A stretch of DNA of 64,000 nucleotides from JAAZMI01 sp050948785 (GCA_050948785.1 JBMNEM010000006.1:310001-374000), one strand, 5' to 3'; shown: positions 17,258-26,017, counted from the first letter of the stretch. Translations and numbers: made by a program. Notes: generated by a model not told the origin, from the sequence alone.

Positions 17258-18877
17258 ATGTTAACAAATACCCTTTTTTTGGTAGTTGATGACGAACAGG
17301 AGGTCTGTAACTTTTTTTCCTACCTCTTACAAAGTAAAGGATACAAGGTCGAAACAGCAAATACAGGAGAAGAAGCCCTGGATAAGCTCAATGCTTTTCA
17401 ATTCAATGTCGCTTTGGTAGATCTGAAACTGCCGGATAGCGATGGGCTTACTATTTTAAAAAAAATTAAAAAGCTGCAGTCCGAATGCGAGGTGATTATC
17501 ATTACAGGCTATTCCACCGTTAAATCAGCAGTAGAGGCGATCCAGCTCGGAGCCTTTGATTATATCGAAAAACCTTTTGTTGATATTGAAGAAATGGAAA
17601 TATTACTGGACAAAGCTTTAAATATGCGGGCTGAACTGGAAAAAATCAGCAGCTCCCTGCAGGAATTTGACTTCGTCATCGGTCAAAGCCCTAAAATGCT
17701 TAACCTGATCGTTGCTGCCCAAAAAATTGCCAAAAAGAATATTACTGTTTTAATTCAAGGGGAAACAGGAACGGGAAAAGAAGTCCTGGCGAAGTACATT
17801 CATGCCGTGAGTCACCGTAAAAAACAGCCTTTTCTAGCCTTTAACTGCGGTGCCTTTACGGAAACTCTCCTGGAAAGTGAGCTCTTTGGCCATGAAAAGG
17901 GTTCTTTTACGGGAGCCACCAGCAGAAAAAAAGGTATCTTTGAGCTGGCGCATAACGGTACCCTCTTCCTCGATGAAATAGATTCTGCCAGCCCGGCTAT
18001 CCAGGTAAAATTGCTCCGGATCCTGGAAACGGGAGAGTTTTTAAGGGTCGGGGGCGAAGAACTGGTCAAGGTCGATGTCCGGGTGATCACCGCGACCAAT
18101 GCTGACCTGCAAACAAAAGTCGAAGACAACCTGTTTCGGGAAGACCTTTTTTACCGTCTGGATGTTGCCTCCTTATTTATCCCTCCGTTGAGGGAAAGGG
18201 CCGGGGATATACCCATTTTTGTGAATTATTTCCTGGAAAAGGAGACTACAGCCCGTGGGAACCCGGCCAAAAGATTCAGCCAGGAGGCTTTGAAAGTCAT
18301 CAAAGGCTACAACTGGCCCGGCAATATCAGGGAACTGGCCAATACAGTGGCCCAGGCCATCCTGTTGAGCAACGGGCCCCTGATTACTGCTGCTGATTTA
18401 CCGCCCCGGATCAAGCAAAGGTATAAAAAAATTATAGCTGACTCCTCACCTGAAGTGCACACTATAACCGAGGAAGAAAAAGAAAAAACCACAGTAGTAA
18501 AGGATGAAAAAACAGAAGAAACACCCTCCCCCCCGTCCGAATCACCTGCGGAGTCCATCACCAGTTTTTTTGACTTTCATGCCCACGGGGAAAAGCTGGA
18601 TCATTTGCTCAATCAATTTGAAAAAACTCTCCTGGATAATTTGGACCTGCGGGAAGGATTCGCCTTGAATAATTTGCAAAACAATCTTAAAGATTGGAGC
18701 AGTCATACGGTCAAAAAAATAATTACCAAGGCCCTGGAGGCAACCTACGGTAACCAGGCCAAAGCCGCCGAACTCCTAGGCATTACTCCCCGGGCCCTGC
18801 GTTATTATTTAAAAGAAAAACCCCCAATAAAAAAAACCGGAAAGAGAGCAGGCGGGAAGGGAACAGGAGGAAAATAA
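17258..18877 (+). CDS. NtrC-type sigma-54 response regulator
   Basis: The 539 residues contain a receiver domain (about 1-125; acidic pocket Asp11/Asp12, phosphoacceptor Asp55 in LVDLKLPDSDG, Lys in EKPF) and an AAA+ domain. The AAA+ part has Walker A GETGTGKE (168-175), sigma-54 loop GSFTGA (215-220, Ser in place of the commoner Ala) and FLDEIDS. A Fis-type helix-turn-helix (NQAKAAELLGITPRALRYYL) ends the protein. A long acidic spacer rich in Glu, Ser and Pro separates AAA+ and DNA-binding parts. Phosphorylation by the kinase encoded just upstream should permit opening of a sigma-54 promoter. The FNT promoter at 12255 is the obvious nearby target. Confidence 0.92.
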   Translation: MLTNTLFLVVDDEQEVCNFFSYLLQSKGYKVETANTGEEALDKLNAFQFNVALVDLKLPDSDGLTILKKIKKLQSECEVIIITGYSTVKSAVEAIQLGAFDYIEKPFVDIEEMEILLDKALNMRAELEKISSSLQEFDFVIGQSPKMLNLIVAAQKIAKKNITVLIQGETGTGKEVLAKYIHAVSHRKKQPFLAFNCGAFTETLLESELFGHEKGSFTGATSRKKGIFELAHNGTLFLDEIDSASPAIQVKLLRILETGEFLRVGGEELVKVDVRVITATNADLQTKVEDNLFREDLFYRLDVASLFIPPLRERAGDIPIFVNYFLEKETTARGNPAKRFSQEALKVIKGYNWPGNIRELANTVAQAILLSNGPLITAADLPPRIKQRYKKIIADSSPEVHTITEEEKEKTTVVKDEKTEETPSPPSESPAESITSFFDFHAHGEKLDHLLNQFEKTLLDNLDLREGFALNNLQNNLKDWSSHTVKKIITKALEATYGNQAKAAELLGITPRALRYYLKEKPPIKKTGKRAGGKGTGGK

Positions 18878-18884
18878 AACACAA

Positions 18885-18913
18885 AACCCTTCCGGCAAGT
18901 TCCAAGAAGGGTT
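18885..18913. terminator. Bidirectional terminator hairpin
   Basis: AACCCTTC (18885-18892) pairs with GAAGGGTT (18906-18913). On the minus strand TTGTGTTTT follows, so it can end the sigH/tRNA-Gly transcript; it also lies just past the response-regulator stop on the plus strand. Confidence 0.65.
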
Positions 18914-18922
18914 AAATTACTA

Positions 18923-18996
18923 TGGAGCGGGTGATGGGAATCGAACCCACGTAGCTGGCTTGGGAAGCCAGAGCTCTACCATTAAGCTACACCCGC
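18923..18996 (-). tRNA. tRNA-Gly (anticodon CCC)
   Basis: A 74-base minus-strand cloverleaf. The acceptor GCGGGTG pairs with CACCCGC, the D stem is GCTT/GAGC, and the anticodon arm is CTGGC-TTCCCAA-GCCAG with anticodon CCC. The T arm is GTGGG-TTCGATT-CCCAT and the 3' CCA is encoded. Its first ten bases overlap the end of sigH. Confidence 0.95.
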
Positions 18997-19670
18997 CTGA
19001 TTTGCAGATAACGTTCCAGCTTACGCTTAACCCTTTGCAGGGCATTATCTATCGATTTAACATGTCTCTTCAGCTCCACGGCGATCTCCTGATATGATTT
19101 TCCCTCCAGGTAAAGCATCAGTACACGCCGCTCCAGTTCGCTGAGAATCTCTCCGATTTTAAACTCAATATCATTATATTCCTCACGGTTAATCATGAGC
19201 TCTTCCGGATCCGTTACCTTTGTACCGGAAAGTACATCCAAAAGAGTGCGATCCGAATCTTCATCATAAATGGGCTTGTTTAGAGAAACGTAAGAATTAA
19301 GCGGTATATGTTTCTGGCGCGTAGCCGTTTTAATCGCCGTGATAATCTGCCGGGTGATGCAAAGCTCGGCAAAAGCCCGAAAGGAAGAGAGCTTATTGCC
19401 TTTAAAATCTCTGATGGCCTTATATAAGCCAATCATGCCCTCCTGGATAATATCTTCACGATCTGCACCGATCAAAAAATAGGACCTTGCCTTGGCTTTA
19501 ACAAAATTCTTGTATTTATTAATCAGATATTCCAGGGCGATGCCATTTCCCTTTTTGGCTTCCACAACAACTTCTTCATCCGCCTTTTCTTCGTATTCCT
19601 CAACTCTTAAAAAGTCCAAACCTATACGAACTCCGTCGTCCTCCACCAATTTCTGCGACGACAAAATCAC
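18987..19670 (-). CDS. sigH: RNA polymerase sigma-H factor
   Basis: This sigma-70 family protein of 227 residues is very close to Bacillus SigH (Spo0H). Shared stretches include KAKARSYFLIGADREDIIQEG, AELCITRQIITAIKTATRQ and the region-4 helix YQEIAVELKRHVKSIDNALQ (quoted in parts). SigH directs early stationary-phase and sporulation genes in that group. The GTG at 19670 is chosen because GGAGG lies 8 bases before it and a sigma-A promoter at 19716-19744 lies inside the longer open frame, so the upstream codons are leader. Its stop codon TAG lies inside the tRNA-Gly gene, a 10-base overlap. Confidence 0.93.
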   Translation of the reverse strand: MILSSQKLVEDDGVRIGLDFLRVEEYEEKADEEVVVEAKKGNGIALEYLINKYKNFVKAKARSYFLIGADREDIIQEGMIGLYKAIRDFKGNKLSSFRAFAELCITRQIITAIKTATRQKHIPLNSYVSLNKPIYDEDSDRTLLDVLSGTKVTDPEELMINREEYNDIEFKIGEILSELERRVLMLYLEGKSYQEIAVELKRHVKSIDNALQRVKRKLERYLQIRRV

Positions 19671-19715
19671 TAGCACCGCCTCCGTTGTGATATTGAGGAC
19701 ATTCCCTTCGGAGTT

Positions 19716-19744
19716 ATTATATCCTATGGCTTCACCAGCGTCAA
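19716..19744 (-). promoter_or_regulatory. Sigma-A promoter of sigH
   Basis: The minus strand has TTGACG (19744-19739) and a perfect TATAAT (19721-19716) with a 17-base spacer. The expected start point is near 19709, about 40 bases before the GTG start of sigH. It separates sigH from the rlmB transcript upstream. Confidence 0.75.
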
Positions 19745-19778
19745 GCCTTTCTCCCAACCCTTACAGCGGAAATAGCTG

Positions 19779-20534
19779 CTAAATATTTTTTTGTCTCCAG
19801 CGCTGGCCAAAAACCTCATAAATAATGATGCCTCCGGCTACAGCAACATTCAGGGAGGAAACGCGGCCTTCCAGGGGAATATGCACCAAAAAGTCACACT
19901 TTTTCCGCAACAACCTCGAAAGGCCTTTACCCTCGCTGCCTAAAAGTAAAACAAGCGGGATGTTGAAATCAGCCTCAAAAAAGGGGCGATCTGCCGACAT
20001 TTCCGCTCCGGCCAGCCAAAAGCCTTCTTTTTTCAGATAATCCATCTCCCTGGCCAGGTTCACGGACCGGGCCAGGGGAATATGCGCCACAGCACCTGCT
20101 GAACTCTTAAAAACGGCAGGCGTTACCCCGCAGGCCCTGTCCCGGGGAATGATAACCCCGTCCAGACCGGCCGCACAAGCAGTCCGCAGGAGAGAGCCAA
20201 AGTTGTGGGGATCCTGGATATGATCCAGCATCAGCAAAAAGGGTGGGCCCTGTTTTTGCCGGACCTTTTGCAGCAAATCAGCAACGGTAAGGTAGGTAAA
20301 CGGCTCCATAAAAGCAAGCACTCCCTGGTGTTTTTGCCCCGGAGCCATTTCCTCTATTTTCCTACGTACGGTGCGCTCCACCGGGACACCATTTTGCAGG
20401 GCCTTTTGCCCCAGCTTGTCGATAATGGCTCCCCGGGCACCTTCCTGTAAATTAATCTTTACCAGAGGCAAACCGCTTTGCAAAGCTTCCAGAACCGGGT
20501 GACGGCCCCAGATAAGATCATATTTTTTCTTCAT
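19779..20534 (-). CDS. rlmB: 23S rRNA (guanosine-2'-O)-methyltransferase RlmB
   Basis: This is a 251-residue SPOUT-class TrmH/RlmB protein. It has an N-terminal L30e-like part (WGRHPVLEALQSG), then LDHIQDPHNFGSLLRTA, LLLGSEGKGLSRL and SLNVAVAGGI, the three knot motifs that bind S-adenosylmethionine. It methylates a guanosine ribose in 23S rRNA. The ATG at 20534 gives the family's normal opening and overlaps the thyX end by 17 bases, suggesting coupled translation. The longer open frame upstream is thyX sequence in another frame. Confidence 0.92.
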   Translation of the reverse strand: MKKKYDLIWGRHPVLEALQSGLPLVKINLQEGARGAIIDKLGQKALQNGVPVERTVRRKIEEMAPGQKHQGVLAFMEPFTYLTVADLLQKVRQKQGPPFLLMLDHIQDPHNFGSLLRTACAAGLDGVIIPRDRACGVTPAVFKSSAGAVAHIPLARSVNLAREMDYLKKEGFWLAGAEMSADRPFFEADFNIPLVLLLGSEGKGLSRLLRKKCDFLVHIPLEGRVSSLNVAVAGGIIIYEVFGQRWRQKNI

Positions 20535-21162
20535 GCCGTCCGGTATCACCGCTTCCCAGGAGAGACTCCCGAAAGATGGAAAAAGACCAGGGCGCAATCT
20601 CCATGACCATCTCTAAAATAGCCCGGGCATACTCCCGAATCTCTTTCTGAGCCTGCCTGTTTGTGCGCAGCAACAAAAAATTCATCAGAGAGCTGCCGTT
20701 TACTGTCCAGTAAAAACGGGTATAGATGCCCACCGGCAGTAAAGAGCGGGCCGCCTCACGGCGCAGGCGGTATGTGCCGATCATCTGCTCATAAAGAGCA
20801 AAGCATTCTTCGTTGTGTTCTCTCCATTTGTCCTGCAGCTCCGGAGGTAATTCCTCCGGCACAAAGTACTCCCGCTCGGCTACACAATAACGCAGCGATT
20901 CTTCATTAAAAGAGCCAATCCGGTGCCTGTGCCACTGACGGGCCACAAACAGGGGGCATTTGATATCAAAAGTAAAAACCATGGCTTCAAAGGGTGTTTT
21001 ATGCCCTTTAAGCAGCAGATGTTTTAACAGCTTACGATCACTTTCCTGGCCTTTGGATGTACTCTTCCAACAACGCCGGGCATTACGGATCACAGCGGCA
21101 TCACCGCCCATCCATTCCACCAACTCAACAAAACCGCGGTTTAAAACTTTCCTTTTGTTCAT
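20518..21162 (-). CDS. thyX: Flavin-dependent thymidylate synthase ThyX
   Basis: The signature RHRIGSFNEESLRY matches the ThyX motif RHR-x2-S-x-N-E-x-S-x-R, and length is 214 residues. The enzyme makes dTMP from dUMP using methylenetetrahydrofolate, FAD and NAD(P)H, without forming dihydrofolate. That suits an organism whose folate pool carries the Wood-Ljungdahl methyl branch. The ATG at 21162 follows GGAGGAGG and overlaps the cysS stop as ATGA, so translation is coupled. It sits where Bacillus has mrnC between cysS and rlmB. Confidence 0.93.
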   Translation of the reverse strand: MNKRKVLNRGFVELVEWMGGDAAVIRNARRCWKSTSKGQESDRKLLKHLLLKGHKTPFEAMVFTFDIKCPLFVARQWHRHRIGSFNEESLRYCVAEREYFVPEELPPELQDKWREHNEECFALYEQMIGTYRLRREAARSLLPVGIYTRFYWTVNGSSLMNFLLLRTNRQAQKEIREYARAILEMVMEIAPWSFSIFRESLLGSGDTGRHEEKI

Positions 21163-22598
21163 ACCTCCTCCTCCGTTCCCTTCTCCGTCAACACCTTCCA
21201 TCTTACACCCTGGGGGGTATCTTCGAGGAGGATCCCTTTTTCGCGCAGTTGCTCCCGAATGGAGTCAGCCAGTGCCCAATCCTTCCGGCGGCGAGCTTCT
21301 TCCCTGCTGGCAATCAAGGCGGTAATTTCTTCCTCCAGGCCAATTTCCTTGGGGTGCTTTTTCAGGAAACCAAAAATTTTATCGGTTTCCCGGTAAAATT
21401 TTAAAATAAGTTCAAGTATCTTTCGTTGTGGTCTCTCGGGGCGATTCAGGTAAATATTGGCCTCTCTGGCCAGTTCAAAAAGGACAGCAAAGGCTCCGGC
21501 CGTATTAAAATCATCATCCATAGCCTCGATAAATTTTTTGCGGTATTCATCCAAGTAAGTACGCCAGGTCTTTTCTTCTTTGTCATTGTGAAAATCTTCT
21601 TCCGCTCTTTGCAGGCCGTCCTCCAGGTTATAAACCAGGGTATGCAGCCTTTCCAAGGCTTTTGCCGCCTGCTGAAGGTGTTCTTCTGAAAAATTAATGG
21701 GCGTCCGGTAGTGAGCGGAAAGCATAAAAAATCTCAGGACCAGGGGGTCCACTGTTTCTTGCAGCTCTTTGATCGTGAGAACGTTACCAAGGCTTTTAGA
21801 CATTTTTTCCTGGTCAATATTCAGGTAACCGGCATGGACCCAGTGCCGGGCAAATGTTTTACCGGTTGCCCCTTCACTCTGGGCAATTTCATTTTCATGA
21901 TGGGGAAAAATAAGATCCTGACCACCGGCGTGTATATCCAGGGTTTCGCCCAGGTAATGCATGGACATGGCTGAACATTCGATATGCCACCCCGGCCGGC
22001 CCCGGCTCCAGGGACTTTCCCAGGAAGGTTCTCCCGGTTTCTCTTTTTTCCAGAGAGCGAAATCCATGGGGTGTTTTTTGCGGACATCAATTTCCACCCG
22101 GGCACCCAAGTTCAGCTCTTCCAAGTCCTGGTAAGAAAGCTGCCCATAAGCCGGAAAAGCTTCCACCCGGAAGTAAACATCCCCATCAATTTCATAGGCG
22201 TAGTTTTTGGCCATGAGTTTTTGAACAAGGGCAATAATCTGGGGGATATGCTCCGTAGCCCGGGGATGATAGTCGGCCGGCAGGATCCCCAGCACGGCAG
22301 CATCTTCCCGGTACGCACGGATAAAGCGTTCGGCCAGCTCCGTAACGGAAATACCCAGTTTTGCCGCCTTGGCGATCATTTTATCATCAATATCCGTAAA
22401 ATTTTGCACAAAGGTGACCTGATAACCGCGGTAAACAAGATAACGCCGAAGAACATCAAAAAGAATAAAAATCCGGGCATTGCCGATGTGAAAATAATCG
22501 TAAACAGTTGGCCCGCAGGCATAAATGCCAATTCTCCCTTCTTTGACCGGTTTTAAAGGTTCCTTTCTCCTGGTCAGCGTATTATACAAGGTGATCAT
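21159..22598 (-). CDS. cysS: Cysteinyl-tRNA synthetase
   Basis: This class I synthetase of 479 residues has the HIGN signature in YDYFHIGNARIF and KMSKSLGN in the second half. Zn-binding Cys/His residues are present in YACGPTVYD, WHIECSAMS and FPHHENEIAQSE. It charges tRNA-Cys. GGAGGAAAGAAA precedes the ATG. It lies 71 bases after ispF, in a run of minus-strand genes from yacL to rlmB that is probably co-transcribed. Confidence 0.96.
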   Translation of the reverse strand: MITLYNTLTRRKEPLKPVKEGRIGIYACGPTVYDYFHIGNARIFILFDVLRRYLVYRGYQVTFVQNFTDIDDKMIAKAAKLGISVTELAERFIRAYREDAAVLGILPADYHPRATEHIPQIIALVQKLMAKNYAYEIDGDVYFRVEAFPAYGQLSYQDLEELNLGARVEIDVRKKHPMDFALWKKEKPGEPSWESPWSRGRPGWHIECSAMSMHYLGETLDIHAGGQDLIFPHHENEIAQSEGATGKTFARHWVHAGYLNIDQEKMSKSLGNVLTIKELQETVDPLVLRFFMLSAHYRTPINFSEEHLQQAAKALERLHTLVYNLEDGLQRAEEDFHNDKEEKTWRTYLDEYRKKFIEAMDDDFNTAGAFAVLFELAREANIYLNRPERPQRKILELILKFYRETDKIFGFLKKHPKEIGLEEEITALIASREEARRRKDWALADSIREQLREKGILLEDTPQGVRWKVLTEKGTEEEV

Positions 22599-22669
22599 TT
22601 TCTTTCCTCCTCTCGTTTTTTGAGGCCACCCAACCTCTGGAAGCCTGCTTTATCCCGGGGAAATCTGCC

Positions 22670-23149
22670 TTACTTCTTCACCAACATAGCAATGGCATAA
22701 GCGGCAATACCCTTCCCTTCCCCGGTAAATCCCAGTTTTTCCGTAGTTGTAGCTTTTACGGAGATGAGGTTTTCCTCCAGATTTAAAGCCCCGGCAATAT
22801 TCCGGCGCATAGCCTGAATATAAGGAGAAAGACGGGGCTTTTGGGCGACAATAATACTGTCAATATTCTGAATAGTAAATTTTATCTTCTCGAGAAGGCC
22901 GGCAACTTCCTGCAGGAGTAAAAGACTGGAGATACCCAGGTAACGGGGATCATCCGGGGGAAAATGGCTGCCCACATCCCCCTGTGCAGCTGCACCAAGG
23001 AGGGCATCCATGATGGCATGCAAAAGGACATCGGCATCAGAGTGACCTTCCAAACCCAAAGGAAAAGGGATCTGCACCCCCCCGAGAATGAGAGACCGGC
23101 CTTCTCCTAAAGGATGGACATCGTAGCCGATACCTGCACGCATCTTCAT
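22670..23149 (-). CDS. ispF: 2-C-methyl-D-erythritol 2,4-cyclodiphosphate synthase
   Basis: A 159-residue protein with the metal site GIGYDVHPL and GHSDADVLLHAIMDALLGA, followed by the DxG and TTTEKLGFTGEGKGI motifs of IspF. It forms the cyclic diphosphate in the non-mevalonate isoprenoid pathway. The start overlaps the ispD stop by four bases (ATGA), as expected for a coupled ispD-ispF pair. Confidence 0.95.
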   Translation of the reverse strand: MKMRAGIGYDVHPLGEGRSLILGGVQIPFPLGLEGHSDADVLLHAIMDALLGAAAQGDVGSHFPPDDPRYLGISSLLLLQEVAGLLEKIKFTIQNIDSIIVAQKPRLSPYIQAMRRNIAGALNLEENLISVKATTTEKLGFTGEGKGIAAYAIAMLVKK

Positions 23150-23877
23150 CTTTTTCCACTCCTTACAGAAAGGTAAGCCCTGGCCACTTCAAGATCAATA
23201 GGGGTAGTCAACTTGAGGTTGATAAAGCTTCCCGGGACAACCTTTACTTTCATTCCCAGGCGCTCTACAAGTGTGGCGTCATCGCTCCCTAAAAAATTTT
23301 CTTCTTTGGCCTGGCAGTGTGCCTGCCAAAGGAGGAAAAATTTAAAACACTGGGGGGTTTGGATCGCCATAAAATTTTTTCTGGGGGGAGTACTGCAGAC
23401 CATCAAACTGCTGTCTATTTCTTTAATCGTATCCTGCAGGGGAATACCGGCAATTGCTGCCCCGCTGGAGAGAGCTTCCCGGTAAACATTTAAAATCAAG
23501 GATTTATCGACCAGCGGCCGCGCACCGTCATGGATACAAATAATGGTCTCCCCGGGTGTATTTTTTTGGTAAAGATGTTTTAAGGCCTCAAAAACAGAAT
23601 GCTGGCGTTCTTTCCCCCCTTCAACCAGGAAAAGCTGTTTCTCTCCAGGGAAAAAGGGTGCCCGGATCTGTTCATTAAAAATCTTTTCCTCACCGGGAGC
23701 GATAACGACCAGCACGGGGGAAAAAAGTTTCAAGCCGAGGAAAACCTCCAGGGTATGGGCCAGAACGGGTTTTCCAGCCAAGGAAAGGTAAAGTTTGGAA
23801 CCTTCCCCACCCATACGTCTTCCTTTTCCGGCGGCAGTAATCAGTAAAACAGGCTTATGTTCCCCTTTGCAGCTCAC
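23146..23877 (-). CDS. ispD: 2-C-methyl-D-erythritol 4-phosphate cytidylyltransferase
   Basis: About 243 residues, with the nucleotide-binding AAGKGRRMGGEGSKLYL loop, IHDGARPLVD and TPQCFKF, all IspD hallmarks. It attaches CMP to methylerythritol phosphate. AGGAGG is directly in front of an ATG at 23883, which leaves no spacer, so the GTG six bases later (23877) is the more likely start; the difference is two residues. Confidence 0.94.
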   Translation of the reverse strand: MSCKGEHKPVLLITAAGKGRRMGGEGSKLYLSLAGKPVLAHTLEVFLGLKLFSPVLVVIAPGEEKIFNEQIRAPFFPGEKQLFLVEGGKERQHSVFEALKHLYQKNTPGETIICIHDGARPLVDKSLILNVYREALSSGAAIAGIPLQDTIKEIDSSLMVCSTPPRKNFMAIQTPQCFKFFLLWQAHCQAKEENFLGSDDATLVERLGMKVKVVPGSFINLKLTTPIDLEVARAYLSVRSGKR

Positions 23878-23928
23878 CTTCATCCTCCTTATTTCGTCTG
23901 GTGTATTCCTGGGCCAAGAGGAATAAGG

Positions 23929-25032
23929 TTATTGCTTCAGGCTAATTTTTTCCGAAAAATTACCTTTTGGCTTGGCAAAAATCATCCGGCCCGCGGCCGT
24001 TTGCAGCACGCTGGTTACCAGGACATCTACTGTTTCCCCAATATAACGCCGACCTCCCTCCACGACAACCATGGTCCCATCGTCGAGGTAGGCAACACCC
24101 TGGCCGGCTTCTTTGCCGTCTTTGATAATTTGTGCGCTCATCTCTTCACCGGGAAGAACCACTGGTTTTACAGCATTAGCCAGCTCGTTAATATTAAGAA
24201 CGAATACCCCCTGTAATTCACAAACTTTATTAAGATTGAAATCATTGGTGACAATTATTCCTGATACTTCCTGAGCAAGTTTGATGAGCTTGCTATCTAC
24301 CTCTGCGGTATCCTCGTAATCCTTGTTGACGATCTTTATAGCAATCTCCATTTCCTTTTGCATTGTATTCAAAATATCCAGCCCGCGGCGGCCACGGTTT
24401 CTTTTCAGTAAGTCAGGAGAATCAGCAATATGCTGCAGTTCTTCCAGGACAAAGCCCGGGACGACTATTTCCCCTTCCATAAAACCTGTTTTACTGATAT
24501 CCATAATTCGCCCGTCAATAATCACGCTTGTATCGAGAATTTTTACCGGAGGCGATGTTTTCCTTTCCTGCTGGCTGGAACGTTTAAGAAAATATGCAGA
24601 CAAAAATATAAATTCATCTTTGCGGTTAAGAATAAAGGTTACTCCCAAATAGCTTAATACAAGTGTTACGGCCAAAGAAAGATAGGGGCCTATCCACGGA
24701 ATACGGGAAAGAGGAAAATTTAATAAAACACCGATCAACAGTGCGATAATCAAGCCGGCAGCACCTAGAATAATATCCTGAGTGGGAATAGTTTTCATCT
24801 TCCCATCAGTCCAGGAAGCAAGATTACTTACAGAAATAACCAGGGAAGGAGTAGCAAAATAACATATGATTCCAAATACAGCCCCTCCCAGCATCGGGAT
24901 CCATAGTCCCGCAGAAAAAGGTAGGGAGATTTCTGTAGCAACCAATAATGAAGGAAAGACAACTTTAAAAAGTTCGAATCCCCCTACAAAACCAATCATT
25001 GTCAAAAAAATACGCATAATAAACCTGAACAT
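23929..25032 (-). CDS. yacL: PIN/TRAM-domain membrane protein (YacL type)
   Basis: The 367-residue protein starts with about four membrane helices (residues ~5-140), followed by a PIN nuclease domain with acidic residues in ILDTSVIIDGRI, SKLIKLA and IIVTNDFNLNKV. A C-terminal TRAM domain follows (GQGVAYLDDGTMVVVEGG). This is the YacL architecture. Its substrate is unknown. It precedes ispD, as in Bacillus. The ATG at 25032 is used because GGAGG lies upstream of it. Confidence 0.88.
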   Translation of the reverse strand: MFRFIMRIFLTMIGFVGGFELFKVVFPSLLVATEISLPFSAGLWIPMLGGAVFGIICYFATPSLVISVSNLASWTDGKMKTIPTQDIILGAAGLIIALLIGVLLNFPLSRIPWIGPYLSLAVTLVLSYLGVTFILNRKDEFIFLSAYFLKRSSQQERKTSPPVKILDTSVIIDGRIMDISKTGFMEGEIVVPGFVLEELQHIADSPDLLKRNRGRRGLDILNTMQKEMEIAIKIVNKDYEDTAEVDSKLIKLAQEVSGIIVTNDFNLNKVCELQGVFVLNINELANAVKPVVLPGEEMSAQIIKDGKEAGQGVAYLDDGTMVVVEGGRRYIGETVDVLVTSVLQTAAGRMIFAKPKGNFSEKISLKQ

Positions 25033-25165
25033 GGGGTTTTTCACCTCCCCTCACCTTTTATTTTTTATTATTTTATTATAACGTATATTTTTACCCCACT
25101 TCAAGGATTATTATACCCAAAACAGGAGGGAAAATGTTCATAAATCAAGTACAACACCGGCTTAA

Positions 25166-25190
25166 ACAAAAAAGACATCAAGGTGATGCC
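25166..25190 (-). terminator. Terminator after carD
   Basis: On the minus strand, GGCATCACCTTGATGTC forms a CATCA/TGATG hairpin and is followed by TTTTTTG. It lies about 40 bases past the carD stop and separates carD from yacL. Confidence 0.6.
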
Positions 25191-25228
25191 TCTAAATAAA
25201 TTTATTTATATTATTTTCGTTAGGGGAA

Positions 25229-25711
25229 TTATGCTTCATCAAAGAGCCTTTCCAGATCGGCCATAACCTCATTCCGATCAACCCCCTGCACCATAATCAT
25301 TTCACTGATTAAAATCTGCTTGGCACTTTCCAGCATTCTTCTCTCTCCGGTGGAAAGCCCTTTAAGCCTTTCCCGCAGTAAAAGGCTGCGCACTACCTCC
25401 GCAACTTTAAAAATACTGCCGCTTTTAATTTTTTCCATGTTCGCACGGTAACGGCGGTTCCAGTTGGTATTAGTCAATTCTCCTTCGCTGCCCAGTATCT
25501 GGTACACCTTGTCAACAGACGATTTTCCGATTACATCCCGCAAACCCACCTTTTGTACATTATCGAGGGGTATCATAACCTTCATATCCCCGGCGGGTAT
25601 ATTCATTACATAATATTTCTTTTTATCTCCGAGAATTTCTTTTTCCTCAATGGCTTCGATGACACCGGCACCATGCATCGGATAAACAACCTTGTCCCCA
25701 ATGTTAAACAT
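25229..25711 (-). CDS. CarD/CdnL-type RNA polymerase-binding regulator
   Basis: The 160-residue protein has the RNA-polymerase-interaction (Tudor-like) domain at its start (FNIGDKVVYPMHGAGVIEAIEE) and a helical DNA-binding part (WNRRYRANMEKIKSG, then KGLSTGERRMLESAKQIL). Members stabilise open promoter complexes, especially at rRNA and housekeeping promoters. It has two promoters of its own and its own terminator. RBS GGGAGG precedes the ATG. Confidence 0.92.
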   Translation of the reverse strand: MFNIGDKVVYPMHGAGVIEAIEEKEILGDKKKYYVMNIPAGDMKVMIPLDNVQKVGLRDVIGKSSVDKVYQILGSEGELTNTNWNRRYRANMEKIKSGSIFKVAEVVRSLLLRERLKGLSTGERRMLESAKQILISEMIMVQGVDRNEVMADLERLFDEA

Positions 25712-25870
25712 TTAAACAGATCCTCCCTAATCAACAATAACCTGAGTAGAACACAGGACCCCCTGTGCTCCTTACTCTCCACGTCATTCTTTTACCAATA
25801 CCCTGATCCTGCATTTACAACCTGAAAAATTACTGCTGAGGCAACTTAAAGAGAATCAAAGCTTCATTCT

Positions 25871-25899
25871 ATTTTAACATATTTTTGGAACCATGTCAA
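25871..25899 (-). promoter_or_regulatory. carD promoter, proximal
   Basis: The minus strand has TTGACA (25899-25894), a 17-base spacer and TAAAAT (25876-25871), facing carD about 160 bases downstream. Confidence 0.65.
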
Positions 25900-25911
25900 A
25901 AAGAAGAGTGT

Positions 25912-25940
25912 ATTTTATCACAAGTATGGGATAATGTCAA
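25912..25940 (-). promoter_or_regulatory. carD promoter, distal
   Basis: A second TTGACA (25940-25935), 17-base spacer and TAAAAT (25917-25912) lies exactly 41 bases upstream of the proximal promoter, with identical hexamers. The 370-base gap 25712-26081 otherwise holds only a divergent promoter and the leaders. Confidence 0.65.
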
Positions 25941-26017
25941 TGTTGCAGCAACTTTTTTTAGGTAGAAAAGATTTATTGAACCAACCGGAACAAAGCACCG
26001 GAAAAAAACTATAAAAG

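Noticed and set aside
19671..19757. Longer sigH reading frame
   Set aside because: A perfect sigma-A promoter lies inside it, so these codons are upstream of or within the leader.
22599..22669. Possible T-box leader before cysS
   Set aside because: GGGTGG occurs, but the T-box consensus and specifier stem are absent and the gap is only 71 bases.
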